This document shows positions 53,691-64,000 of a stretch of DNA of 64,000 nt, in pieces (position 1 is the first letter of the stretch; each line of letters opens with the position of its first letter). The notes below the pieces were generated by a model, which saw only the letters and a list, made by a program, of their open reading frames with translations, did not search any database and was not told where the DNA came from. The stretch spans positions 1,860,001-1,924,000 of the forward strand of contig NW_025408671.1 of the NCBI RefSeq assembly GCF_020360975.1, given 5' to 3'. The stretch comes from Hirsutella rhossiliensis. Lineage: Eukaryota; Ascomycota; Sordariomycetes; Hypocreales; Ophiocordycipitaceae. The translations under genes were made by a program, and so were the position numbers.

Positions 53691-55620
53691 ATGATGCGAC
53701 AGCGACAGTGCATCATCCTCAGCGCCATCGTATTCTTGTCCTTCTGCATCTACTCCATCCTCCGGCTGCCACACGATGGCACCAGGCGGGTGACGGACCC
53801 GGGGCTGGCGCAGAAAGCACCGCTTGCCGACGCGCAGGGGCCACGGCCAGAGAGATGGGACGAAGCACCGAGACCAAAGGGCGGCCCCAAGCCCAAGCAG
53901 GCTCCGGATACCACCTCGCATCCGATATGGCACCTCGTCAGCGAAGCGCAGCGCGAGCTGGAGCAGGTCGAGACGCGGCAGTCCAAGGAGCTCGACGACG
54001 CCGTCACCGAGTATCGCAGGCGATACGGCATGCCTCCGCCGCCCCATTTCGACAAGTGGTTCGAGTTTGCGCGGCGAAACAAGGTGCAGCTCATCGATGA
54101 GTTCGACACCATCCACGACCTCCTGACGCCCTTTTGGGGGCTGAAGCCGAGCACGATTCGCTCGAGGGTCAGAGAGGCCCTGGGCGGCGACAACATGCTA
54201 CTGGGCCTCGCCATCCGCGACCACAAGGTGTTGCATGCGCAGGGGGGCCCTGAATGGCAGCGCAGTGCCACAGAAGGCATGATGGCCAAGTTCCTCGAGT
54301 ACTTGCCCGACATGGACCTGGCCTTCAACATCCACGACGAGCCGAGGGTCATGGTCCCCCACGACGACCTGACGAGGCTTGTGCACAAGGCCAGGAGCGA
54401 GAAGATGCCGGCCTCCAATGCCAACCAAAGCCCTACCAACGACTTTACGCCACGAGCGCCCGATCTAAACGATGGCAAATCCTTCGTCGAGACCAAGCTG
54501 ACGCGGTTCAATACCTTTTCTCACCAGCCGACCTGGACCCATTCGCGCATGTCCTGCCCGCCCGACAGCCCGGCCAGGATACTCGAGGAAGACGAGCGAA
54601 CCGACGACCTGAGCAAGTACGGCCTCGGCCAACTCGGCTTCGTATACAACACGACGGCCATGTCGGACATTTGCCTCTCCCCGTCCCTCAGCGCGTCGTT
54701 TGGCTTCTTCGACCGCCCCAACGCCTACAGCGTCGTCCACGACCTCGTCCCCATCTTCTCGCAGTCCAAGGTCTCGTCCTACAACGACATCATCTACCCC
54801 TCGCCCTGGTACTGGCACATGAAGGTGGCCTACGACGAGGACAAGGACAGGCCCTGGGCGGACAAGCACGAAAAGCTTTACTGGCGGGGCTCCACCACGG
54901 GAGGCTTCAGCCGCAGCGGAGGCTGGAGGAGGCAGCACCGCCAGCACCTTGTCCAGAAGATCAACGCCGGCGACCAGGCGCTCATCATGGAGAACGTCGG
55001 AGGCGCCGCGGACCCCCGGTGGGAAGCCAAGCAAGTCCCCCGCGGCGACTACCGCAAGTTCATCGACGTCTACTTTTCGCACGTCGGCCAGTGCGACCCG
55101 GGCGACTGCGATGCGCAGGCGCAGTTCTTCGACATCAAGGACCACGCCAAGCAGCACGACGCGTGGGCGTACAAGTACCTCCTCGACGTCGACGGCAACG
55201 CCTTTTCCGGGCGCTTCTACGCTTTCTTGCAGAGCAGGAGCCTGACGTTCAAGCTCGCCGTCTTCCGCGAGTGGCACGGCGAGTGGCTCAAGCCCTGGGC
55301 GCACTACGTGCCGCTCAGCCTGCAGGGCGACGACTGGCTCGAGGCCGTCCGCTTCTTCAGCGACGGCAGCCTCTCCAATGGCGAGGCCGAGAAGATGGCC
55401 GTGGCCAGCCGCGACTGGGCCAACAAGGTGGTGCGCAAGGAGGACATGGAGGCATGGCTCTTTCGGCTACTGCTAGAGTGAGTTGAACTAATCCTCCCAT
55501 CTCCCTTTCGGTTGGAATAGACGCTCACTATGCTTTGAATTCAGATATGCGCGAGTGATTGACGATGAGCGAGAGATTATCGGCTTCGACCCGTCCAGCG
55601 CGGACAAGAAGCTCAAATGA
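53691..55620 (+). CDS. GT90-family (CAP10-like) glycosyltransferase, type II membrane protein
   Basis: Two exons (53691-55477, 55545-55620) give 620 aa; the 67-nt intron adds the true C-terminus YARVIDDEREIIGFDPSSA. Residues 7-25 (CIILSAIVFLSFCIYSILRL region) form a single signal anchor, so the catalytic part should face the Golgi lumen. A Pro/Lys-rich stem follows. The CAP10/GT90 domain includes YWRGSTTGG near 410, the segment KYLLDVDGNAFSGRF and RSLTFKLAVFREWH near 490-530, then HYVPLSL. Cryptococcal CAP10/Cxt1 relatives transfer xylose; ascomycete members are uncharacterised and may act on wall or secreted glycans. The first in-frame ATG (53691) was used; the frame opens earlier only with a non-ATG codon. 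Confidence 0.9.
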
Positions 55621-55874
55621 TCAGTTCCCTACCGGCGAGGGCTACGTGTGCGCGTGTGTGCCTTTTTCAGGCCGGGAGGCATGGCCTTGGAGTTTGGCGG
55701 GTATACAGCAACGTACCCGGGCGTGATATTTTGAGAAGATGGTGATATCTTTTAGTAGAAATAATACCCTTGCGCCTCGGGCCGCACACGCCCATTTTTC
55801 CAGATATGATGCCCCTCAAATTGCACATGCTCACATGTACCACCAGCACGGGCAAGCGCATCTCTTTGGCGCGC

Positions 55875-57491
55875 CTACTCGTCGTCATCGTCGTCGCCCT
55901 CGGCGTCCCGATCTTCTTCCGGTGTCTTGGCGTCAGGCTTGTCAGCGTCACTGCCGCGGCGGTGGCCCTCCACCACGCCTTCGGCGTTGACATCGGCGTC
56001 TACATCGTCGTCTGCATCTGCGTCTGCGTCTGCGTCTGCATCGACATCGGCATCGGCATCGGCGTCAGCATCGGCGTCGGCGTCGGCGTCGGCAATCTGC
56101 TCCGCCTCCGGCTGCTGCTCGTCGCCGCCCTGATCCCAGCCGAGCGGCTTCTCCCTGTAGTTCTTGATGGCGTCGCGCATGTCCTCTGTGGGCTCTTCGA
56201 CGGTAATGTCCAGCTGGTCGACAATCTGCTCGTCGCCGTCCTGGGAGAAGCCGTTTGTGCGGGCAATGTTCTTTGTGCGCTGGGGCCGGATGGCGGACCG
56301 CTGCATGATGGGGTAGTAGTAGAGGGCCTTTTGCTTGGGGTACGAGTCGTCGTCGTTGTAGGCGAGGATGATTTCGTCTTCGTACTTGGTCGGGTGGTCG
56401 AGCTCCGTCTCCTGCGCCGTCTCGTAGGTCCGGACCCGGTTGAACTGAAAGTAGCCGGCGGCGCCCGACCCGTGCGTGTACAGCTCGTCGCTCTCGTGCT
56501 CGGGATCCTCGACGTCGAACTTGCGGCGGAACCTGTTGGCGACGGCCACGCTCTGGGGCATGTAAAAGTCGTAGTTCATCAGGTTCGGGGGCTTGGGGTT
56601 GTTGAGGGGGTCCCTCTCGTGGGCCTCGAGCGCCGCCTCGTACAGGGCCTCTTCGCCGGGGGTCCGGTCGAGGGGGCGGAAGAGGCCGCTGAGGAGGCGG
56701 CTGTCGTACTCGCGCGAGCTCGAGACGGGGTTGGTGAGGAACTTGATGGTCACGTAGGCGCCCGAGTCGGGGAACGCGTCGAGGTCGGGGAGGAGCGGCA
56801 CGGCTTCGACGAGCTTGAGGTGTTTCTTAGAGGGATGCTTGACCCGCTTGGCGTCCTTGAGGTCCTGCTCCGCCACCTCGAAGCTGCGGTCGATTTTGCG
56901 TTTGATGGCCTGGGGAGAGTCGTCGTGGGCGTCCGGGGCGGGCCGCTTTGGCTTCCGGGCGCGCACCAGCAGGCCGCGAGCATTGCCTCCCTCGGGCCGC
57001 TTGGGCGTGCTGGACGAGATGTATTCTGTGCGGCGGAGGAAGGAGACGTTTGCCTCGGCGACCTTGGGTTTGCCGAGTGCGGCCAAGGGCCTGAGGAGAG
57101 GCCGATCGTGAGGATGGACGAGGGGCGGCTGCGCGGGGGCCTGGATTGCTAGAGAAGGAGGGGGGATTGTTGGTCTTCTTGTCCACGCAGTCTAATTGCA
57201 GCTGAGAGGCGGTAACTCACATCGTTCGTCGCCGTCAAAGACGCCCGGCATGCCGACAAGGTTGAGCGGCATGCCCAGCTCGGCATCGGCCTCGACATTG
57301 AGTGGCTGCTCCCTAGCCAAGCGGGAGGCGAACCCAGGCGTCGTGTACTGCCCGCTGGCGAGGCCCGTGTTGGGAATGTCGAGCAGCTTGGGCAGGATGG
57401 GCGGCGGCGGCAAGGCGTTGGAAAAGCGGATGCGCGCAATGTAGTCCTGATGAACCATGCGCTCGCCGGAGCGCGCCCCCGAGGACGACAT
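55875..57491 (-). CDS. PAF1: RNA polymerase II-associated factor 1 (PAF1 complex subunit Paf1)
   Basis: Two exons (57221-57491, 55875-57148) give 514 aa; the intron is 72 nt. The N-terminus has VHQDYIARIRFSNALPPPP and PKLLDIP, a hallmark of Paf1. The splice joins GDER to SIQAPAQPPLVHPHDRPLLRPL. Further conserved parts are RRTEYISSS, AHERDPLNNPK, MNYDFYMPQ and LAYNDDD. The C-terminus is acidic with a long Asp-Ala repeat (encoded at 55991-56093) and ends EGDDDDDE, like the acidic tail of yeast Paf1. The complex travels with Pol II and is needed for H2B ubiquitination and H3K4/K36 methylation. It converges on the GT90 gene with a 254-bp gap. Confidence 0.94.
55991..56093 (-). repeat. Coding Asp-Ala dipeptide minisatellite in PAF1
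   Basis: GAYGCH-type hexamers encode about 15 Asp-Ala pairs with a few Val interruptions. The tract lies in the acidic C-terminal tail and is expected to vary in length between isolates. Confidence 0.85.
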
Positions 57492-58245
57492 TTTCTTCTT
57501 CTCTGGTCTGATTTCGACTCGGGGATTCGGCGGCGGGGCGGCACGTCGCTTCGGGTCGAGCACGCTGCGTGCGTTGTGCCGTCGCTCTGCTTGCCTGGGC
57601 GGGATGAAGGCGTTGGTGAAGGGGAGAAGGAGAAAGCTATTAGAGGCTGATGCGCCCAAGGGCAGCTTCGGGAGGAAAGGCGCAAGGCGGCACGGGCGCC
57701 GACGAGCTACAGCACCAGCGCTGCGGCCCCACTAGCGACCCACCGGACCCCTGCTGCGTCAATGAGAATAATAGCGACGTGTTCACTGGGGGTTGAAGGT
57801 ATTTACTGTACAGCAAAACTGTCAATGGCTATCAGATTTGCGTGCCTCGCTGAATCTCGAACATCTCCTCTCCATTGTGCCTATCCGTTTCCTCCTCTTT
57901 CGCACTCCAGGGGAGGTTGGGGAGCAGTAAAGAAGTAAAAAGCACTTCATTGACGATCGAGAAGGATCCTCCAACGTACCGTACCCATTGCCTGGTCTAA
58001 CAACGTCGCCTTTATTATCCGCTACAGCCCGTTCCACGATCATCTCTGACCCGACAGACTGCATTTGATGGTACATGCTTTTTTCTCTTCGTCGCACGTG
58101 GCATCGCCCGTCAGCCACGGCCGCGCCGGAAACGCCGCGTTTCCGCACATGCGGGCCCTCGAGTCATCTGGCATACGTGTCGCCGCGCGGGGGGCGTCAA
58201 AAGCAGCCTCGCCCAAACGCCTCGTCCAATCCAAAGCTAGCCCGC
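57492..58245. promoter_or_regulatory. PAF1 upstream region and RER1 downstream region
   Basis: This 0.75-kb stretch lies between tandem reverse-strand genes. The left part should hold the PAF1 promoter and leader, the right part the RER1 transcript end. No gene, repeat or RNA was recognised. Confidence 0.5.
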
Positions 58246-58994
58246 TCACAAGCTGTTCTTGTTGTAGTTCTTCTTGCCCATGGTAAAGGGGACGTAGCGG
58301 TACTTGACCATGTGCTGGATCTGCTTGCGCACTGCAGAAAAAAGGAGTCGCGTTAGCCCAGCAAGCCATAATTCCGGCCGCCTCGAGACTCACTTGTCAA
58401 GAAGAAAAGAATCATCCAGTACATGACGAGGACGGGCCAGAAGACGGGGATGTTGAAGATTTCGAAAAAGGTGCAGAAGAAGGAGATGGTAACGGCCCTC
58501 GTCGCCCAGTACCAAAACTTGAACTCGGGCAGGCGCCGGATAAAGGGCTTGAACTCCTCGTCCGACTTGGTCGGGAGGGTGCCCACGGCGCCGTCCTCCA
58601 TCTCATTGTCGAGGGCATCGTTGGAGGGGTCGAACTTGGGCTGGAGGAAGGCGAGGAAGAGGTTGAGCAGGTAGATGCCCAGAGCGTAGGCGACTGTACG
58701 CGGCGTCAGCCAGAAATGCCCGCGCGTGCACGAGCAGGCATATGCGCCGACGCACCAATGTACCAGCCCTGCGCAAACAGGATGCGCAGGAAAAAGAGGA
58801 AGAGGGCGACGCCAGTGCTGACCCATCGGTAGAGGACAAAGGGCGTGGACTGGTCGAGGAGAGCTTGGTAATGCTGTGTGGTCTTGTCAGCGTCCGTCTG
58901 CCACGACAAGAGACGGCCCTCGTACTCTCTGAAGCTTGGAGGTGTGGGCAGTGACGCTGGCAAAGGGCGTCTGATCGGGCTCGGGCGCATCCAT
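58246..58994 (-). CDS. RER1: ER retrieval receptor Rer1
   Basis: Four exons (58926-58994, 58756-58873, 58394-58693, 58246-58331) give 190 aa, the usual size. Introns are 52, 62 and 62 nt. The protein starts MDAPEPDQTPFASV, continues HYQALLDQSTPFVLYRWV, and has four hydrophobic segments in two pairs with the W-rich hairpins expected of Rer1. KFDPSNDALDNEMEDG, FKPFIRRLPEFKFWYW and the cytosolic tail KQIQHMVKYRYVPFTMGKKN are characteristic. Rer1 recycles from the cis-Golgi in COPI vesicles and returns escaped ER membrane proteins such as Sec12. All junctions preserve the family sequence. Confidence 0.96.
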
Positions 58995-59846
58995 CCTGGC
59001 TTCCCCTCTAGAATTATTTTCCCTTGAACCAAGAAGAGAAAGAAGTATCGATAAAGCGCGGGCGAGAGAACGACAGTGAGAGAAGGGAATAAATGACACC
59101 GAGGGCGCGTTGCAGTAGGAATCAGCGGCCGCGATAAAAAAAAATCGTTTCCGTCGCCTTCGTTGAACCGAGTTGAGTTGTACAAGTTGGCCGCTCGCAG
59201 AGGAAAACAGGGTCTGGTCTGGCTCGCGGCTCTCTTGTCTCGCGGGCCATGTCGAACTACTGTAATAAGGTGGTGTGGGGCAGATTCTGCCGGATATTTA
59301 CCGCTAGGGGCTGTCGAATCGGATTATGTCAGCCAACTAGCTCCTCATCAATTACGCCAGGGCGTCGCGGTGCGATGAGCTTGAGCTGCTGAGCGGGCAC
59401 TCGCCAACCCTACAAGTGCCACGATATTAGGTCAATATTGAAGGTTCAGTCAAGCCCAAGGCATGATGCCATGCGACGGGAAACCTACCTCTTCGCGGTA
59501 CTCAAGTTCGGGGCATTCTTCCTGCCAGACCTGCTAGGCTGCTAGCAATTATTCGAACTTTGTGTGTCTCCAAGCAGACCGGTCTAGTAGCAAATCCCTC
59601 CAAACGCATTAAGAGACAGAGAGCTGACCATTTTGTTTTGAATAGTCTTCGCCGTCTCACACGAGGCGTCCGTCCACCTTTACATTCCGACGGCTTTGCA
59701 TGCGAGACCAAGTCACCTCCTCGGCCATGTTTAACATCACATCACGTCTTTCCTATCGTCCGTTAGCCAAAGACCGCCATAGTCCTCGAGGCTTAGGTCG
59801 TCGTGCAGCCGCCACGCCGCCACGCCGCCACGTCTCCATCGCCTCA
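58995..59846. promoter_or_regulatory. RER1 upstream region and F-box-like gene downstream region
   Basis: This 0.85-kb stretch between tandem reverse-strand genes holds the RER1 promoter at its left. A small 8-nt repeat (CCGCCACG, three copies) lies at 59809-59832, just beyond the stop codon of the F-box-like gene. No gene was seen. Confidence 0.45.
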
Positions 59847-61604
59847 TCACCGTTCGTCATCACTGTCAGCCTCCACGGGCACGTCCTCGACAGGCCGAAA
59901 CTGAACGACCATGTCCGCCATGAGTGCCTTCCGATCGCTGCCGATGACGGGCATCGAATTACACTCCTCCATCCAACCACGACTCGGCACCTCCATCATC
60001 GGAAGAATCTTGCCCGTTTGCATGTTCTCAAAATTGAACGATAGCCGACGCTCCATCTTGCCGCCACAGTTTTGCAGCCTCACAAAGGGTCCTGACACGA
60101 TTCTCATACAATCGTTAACCCTGTGTTTGAAAAGACTGTAGTAGCGGAACTCGTACGACACGACCGAACACGCCTTCCACGTGTCGTAGTCGACCAAGTC
60201 TAGAATCCGGCCATATAGCTCCGGAGGGAGAAGACCTGCCGACCTGGATGCTGCACGGCGACTCGCAGCGACGTCGAAGAAGTTGACGAGTGCCGCGAGT
60301 CCGGGGAATTGACGCCGTAGTCTCCGTGCGGTCCCTGTGCAGTTGGATTGCATGATAACCTCCCCGCGCTCATGCTGGATTTCCATTCCAGGTTTCAACC
60401 CTGGGCGCTCACGTGGGTGCGTGCTTACACAATATTCGGCTTGTAGAGGCGAGAGGCGGACAGCATGACTGACTTTGAGGAGTGGTCCCTTGGTTGCACC
60501 CACGGACGACACCTCCACAAATGCCACTTTGAAGAGCGACAAGACGACTATCTGAAAGTCGGTGCGTCCCTGCTCGATGCCCCAACTGACGGCCTTGGTG
60601 ACTGCTTGCCCATCAATCACTAGCGTAAGACTGACGAGCACACTTTGGTGCCAGTATATGGTCTCGGTGGGCGACGCTCCCGGAAGCCCGCCCGGCCGAT
60701 GAGCGATGGAACCAAATTCCATCAATGGAGCACCATCGCCAGCCCATTCTTGATCAAGCCATCCAGATTTTGGAAGGTGCTTCACTGTGCAATCATAGTA
60801 GCGACAATGACGAGGGTGGCATCGCTGTGCGGGAAAAGAATGGAACTTGGCCTGGCCCGAGGCAATTGAGACGAGAGCAAAGGTCAGCTCGCGGAAAGGG
60901 AACGAGTCTGGGCTCCACTCTCTCCCAAATCGAATCATATCATTCTTGTATTCGATGAGCACCCCCGCGAGAAGGCGTGTAGCGAAGACCTTGGGCGCCT
61001 CTTTGATATCCATTCTTGGCGTCACCGTGTGAAAAGAATAGCCAATCTCTTGATTCTTTTCGGGCAGCTCCAAGGCCAGGGACCCCATATGCTCTTGTGG
61101 ACAAAGGTCGAGAGAGATGGTGGGCTTATCCTGGTAGATGCTGTCCTCAATCGAGCGGAGCCACAAGTCGTCCTGGCGTGGGATGTTCCCCAGCTTCCAA
61201 TGTATGCTGAAGTTCATGGTTAGAACCTCGTGGTCGAGATTGATGATGTAGAAGTATTCGGCATCAATGCGATCCAGCCGTGGCAACTCTGAAGGGAGCG
61301 TCGCGAACTTGTGAAACTGAGAGTTGCCTGGCCCAGAGCTGCCACACATCTCGTAGGCCTGTTCGACGACACGTTCCCTGGCCGCATACATGTCTCGCAC
61401 AGACTCGAGCCATTCTGAAAGCCGTCAGCTCCATGCCACAACACGTAGGCCGTTGTTCAATGGCATACTCCGATACTCGTCCGGGTCGGCGGGAATGCTA
61501 GCGACGATTTCGGCGCCGAGACCCTGGAAGTAGCCATCGTACGGGTAGTGACGAATGTAGTACCGCCTGCGGAAGCGCACAATCTTCAGGGCACGAGTTC
61601 CCAT
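59847..61604 (-). CDS. Fungal F-box-like protein of the MGTRALxIVRFRRRYY family (function unknown)
   Basis: Two exons (61469-61604, 59847-61414) give 567 aa; the intron is 54 nt. The start MGTRALKIVRFRRRYYIRHY followed by YDGYFQGLG and SIPADPDEYRKWLE is a widespread filamentous-fungal pattern, often in lineage-expanded families. A central region of about 300 residues has no known domain. A degenerate F-box-like segment, LLPPELYGRILDLVDYDTW, lies near residue 435. The tail is acidic (VEADSDDER). It could be a substrate adaptor for an SCF-type ligase, but this is inference from one weak motif. The N-terminal exon was added because the long exon starts in mid-domain. Confidence 0.78.
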
Positions 61605-63103
61605 TGCGAGAGGATTCGCTTGATCGATGGCCTTGTCGATGAAGCGAGACGACTGAAGTCATTGCTTAGGTGAAAAGAAGCAAGCAAACATTCTCCAGCC
61701 CCACCCATCTAACTAACAATGCACCTCGTTAATCGCATACTCGTCAGAACGGCGCCAATTGGGAACTTAACATCGTGTAACCTATAATTACTGTAGGTGC
61801 GCGCATCGCTTTTGGACCCCTTTGGCCGTGGAGGAGGAGCAATGAAGTCACTGGGCCCACAGTGCGTAGCTACGCATGGCCAAGTGGGTTAATGCTGCAA
61901 CGTTAAGGAGGCACAGAATCCGGCAAGGTTCTGCGCGGCGGCATGTATCGGCGAGGCTATCGATACTTATTTTACAGTGAAATTTGGTGGAAGGCGAAAG
62001 TACCGAGAATCGTGTGATATTGTAGTTGGATGATCCCTGCAAACAACCTCCCCCACTGCCAGGGGGATACCGGTATTAGTGCAACGGTGATTTTATGGGT
62101 TTCGGTCTTTCATTCATTCATTAGCAGCCGTTTTCAGCAGAGGCTACGGCCTCCTTCCGTCTGACAAAGCTACTGCATTAGTGACTGCAAATGCCATTTA
62201 AGTCACAGAAGGACCAAGGGAGGGGCTTACACCTGCCATTCTCAAGGGCGGTGCCATCGATGCGGCCTATCAGGACATTGATCCACGGTCCCATTGTATT
62301 ATCAATGCCACTATTGAATCACTGATGCGTATATCACGACTTGAAGTTGACGCAAAATAGCCGAAGCAGACATCCCGGTTCTGGCTCTGGCAGAAGGAGT
62401 GAGGTCAGATGTGACGCCAGACGGAAACGTTTTATTCGACTTTGGCCCAGCCGCGAACGGGCGGGCAATCCCGCGGCGTTTCCTGACGGAAATTAACATC
62501 TCTGAGCATTGGCCAAGAGCCGCGTCCGAAACGCGAGACGGTCTGACTTGGTGCAATCGCAATCTCGTCGCGGAAAGAGGGCGCTTATCTACAAGATCCG
62601 TGCTCCTGTGGTTCTTGGCCAACAAATGCCGAAGCAGCCTGGTTCGGTTAGAAAGCCCCAGCAATCATGATGATGATTTATTATAGCCATCAACATAGTC
62701 ATGCTGAACTGCTTAAGAGTACTATCTTCTTTCATTTACTCTGTACTCGGATTGAAGAGGATTCAAAATCTTATCCAGCCGGTACCACGGAGGCCAACAG
62801 TAGCAAGGAGCCGAAATGAAGAAGGGGAGTCGCCCCTGGCACGTACGCCTTGCAGCCAACCGGGTGGGGCTTGCAGGTGGACGAGATGGAGGAGAGGAAT
62901 TGTAAGGCTTATTAAGTCAGTCCCTCCGGCCGGGATAAGCTCAGTCAATCAAGCTGACGTGTTGCGGGGGACCGACATGAGGGAACAAGTCCAACTGGAC
63001 CATGTCCACCAACCCCCCCTGCTTGCCCGGTTTCCCAATCGAGGTCAACAAGCCCCAACATCGCTACGATAACTGACAGAAACTCGAAACGTCGGCGTTA
63101 ACA
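61605..63103. other. Divergent AT-enriched region between the F-box-like and beta-lactamase-like genes
   Basis: This 1.5-kb stretch is more AT-rich than most of the window. Two overlapping frames on opposite strands (62311-62664 and 62399-62686) are probably accidental. No transposon ends or target-site duplications were found by eye. It should contain the promoters of both flanking genes. Confidence 0.4.
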
Positions 63104-64000
63104 ATGGTCAAAGCTCGGCGAGTCTTGAGCGCAGCCGCCGTTCTGCAACCCGTGGTTAATGGAGCGATAGCTGGACATGAGCAGAAGCCACTCGGCTCTG
63201 CGCAACCCGGCGATAAAGGTCTAAAGAGGGAGAACCCGTATACAGCGGATTATGATGCCCTGGCCAGCAAAATATTGGACCAATGGCATGTGCCGGGCAT
63301 GTCCATCGCCGTGGTCGACGGCGACGACATCTTTGCCAAGGTAGGTCTAGTCATCCACTAATCTCTCGTTTAGCAAGTCGTCTGATAATGCCAGGCCTTC
63401 GGATTTGCCACTCTTCCGGATACGCCAGCGACGCCCGAGACGCTCTACTATGTTGGTTCGACAACCATGGCCCATACTGCCGCCGTACTTGCGCAGCTCA
63501 TCGACGCCAAGGCTTACCCGGAACCATCTCGTGGCTGGACGACCCCAATCTCTTCAATTCTCCGTGACGACTTTGTTTTGCACGACGAATAGGCAACTGG
63601 TCACATCACCCTTGACGATGCCGCCAGCCATCGAACCGGCATAGCTGGCCACGACAATTCCTAGCATCGCGAGATCAATGGAACGCAAGCCACTATTAAG
63701 GATATCGTTCGTAACCTCCGAAACCTGCCCCTTAGCGTAGAACCTCGAACCGAGTGGCACTACTATAACTATATATACGTTACGCTGTCGCATGATGTCG
63801 AATCCCTAACGGGACGATGGCTTAGGGACGTTATGAAGGATCTTATCTAGAAACCTCTGGGCATAAACTCGACCTATATAAACGTATAAGACGCAAAACA
63901 CTCCCCGGCTCCCCTCGCGTTAAGCTACGCGTGGCGAGAAAAGGAGCAAAAATATAAAGAGCTGCCCTTCTTAGAGGTCGAAGAAATTAGCGGCGCCGGC
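63104..64000 (+). pseudogene. Decayed secreted beta-lactamase/serine-hydrolase-like gene, RIP-type mutations, cut by window edge
   Basis: Exon 1 is 63104-63340, intron 63341-63394 (54 nt), exon 2 from 63395 past the window edge. The N-terminus looks like a signal peptide. VPGMSIAVVDGDDIFAKAFGFATLPDTPATPETLYY is the usual opening in two pieces (each under the limit is VPGMSIAVVDG and AFGFATLPDT). The SxxK site reads STTM at 101-104, lacking the catalytic Lys. From 63590 the same frame is interrupted by four stops (TAG 63590, TAG 63662, TAG 63848, TAA 63887), yet family-like sequence continues on both sides: ITLDDAASHRTG, VEPRTEWHYY, LTGRWL, KPLGINSTY and KELPFLEVEE. No frameshift is present. 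All stops fit C-to-T or G-to-A changes. Confidence 0.85.

Noticed and set aside
54254..55486. 410-codon second forward frame inside the GT90 gene
   Set aside because: It is a +1 shadow rich in Arg, Gln, Pro and Ala; the GT90 motifs are in the other frame.
55770..57152. 460-codon forward frame opposite PAF1
   Set aside because: Antisense shadow rich in Val and Leu; PAF1 family sequence is on the reverse strand.
1..64000. tRNA genes
   Set aside because: I looked for GGTTCGANTCC-type T-arms and their reverse complement on both strands and found none with a matching acceptor stem; a covariance-model scan would be decisive.
1..64000. Transposons, CRISPR arrays or secondary-metabolite clusters
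   Set aside because: No transposase, reverse transcriptase, integrase, PKS, NRPS or terpene synthase motif was seen, and no regularly spaced repeat array. The RIP-like gene at the edge is a host-type hydrolase, not a transposon.

Overview
This window is nuclear DNA of a filamentous ascomycete, most likely a Sordariomycete and probably Hypocreales (inference from protein style, not from a database search). The evidence is a GC-rich genome, one gene every 2-3 kb on both strands, short introns of about 47-130 nt with CTRAC-type branch points and YAG acceptors, and typical fungal families (CipC-like, GT90/CAP10, DUF2235, SLIP-GC-like GTPase). Gene structures were worked out by hand from reading frames, splice signals and family knowledge. 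In every multi-exon model the exon lengths sum to a multiple of three.

Layout. 0-11 kb: the 3' end of a membrane protein, then SWC5 (-), WDR70 (+) and the SNF2/STH1 remodeller snf21 (+). 11-18 kb: a DUF676-type serine esterase (+), PHS1 dehydratase (-), a CipC-like stress protein with a GC-AG intron (-), and a 2OG-Fe(II) oxygenase (-). 18-29 kb: a 12-exon SLIP-GC-like GTPase (-), an ACMSD-family amidohydrolase/decarboxylase (+), a Cwf23-like DnaJ splicing protein (-), and a DUF2235 hydrolase with an in-frame stop at a splice junction (-). 30-39 kb: IBA57 (-), then an 8-kb gene-poor stretch holding only an Ecm13-like acidic protein (-). 39-48 kb: DBP8 (-), the cell-wall-integrity kinase MKK1 (+) and the pseudouridine synthase PUS7 (-). 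48-53 kb: an SRA/YDG-type protein (+), parvulin PIN4 (+), and divergent ribosomal protein genes RPS12/eS12 (-) and RPS22/uS8 (+). 53-64 kb: a GT90 CAP10-like glycosyltransferase (+), PAF1 (-), RER1 (-), a fungal F-box-like protein (-), and a beta-lactamase-like gene (+) whose 3' half carries transition-type stop codons as expected from repeat-induced point mutation (RIP).

Most genes are housekeeping: chromatin and transcription (SWC5, WDR70, snf21, PAF1), RNA and ribosome work (Cwf23, DBP8, PUS7, PIN4, RPS12, RPS22), ER-Golgi and lipid work (RER1, PHS1), Fe-S assembly (IBA57) and signalling (MKK1). The accessory part is the SLIP-GC-like GTPase, the ACMSD and DUF2235 genes, the SRA gene, the F-box-like gene and the decayed hydrolase at the right edge. 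I saw no tRNA, rRNA, CRISPR, intact transposon or biosynthetic gene cluster. I did not find a convincing new multi-gene system. The most interesting signals are the RIP-like pseudogene, two genes with awkward stop codons at exon junctions, the non-canonical introns, and a dispersed TACGGAGTA-type intergenic motif.
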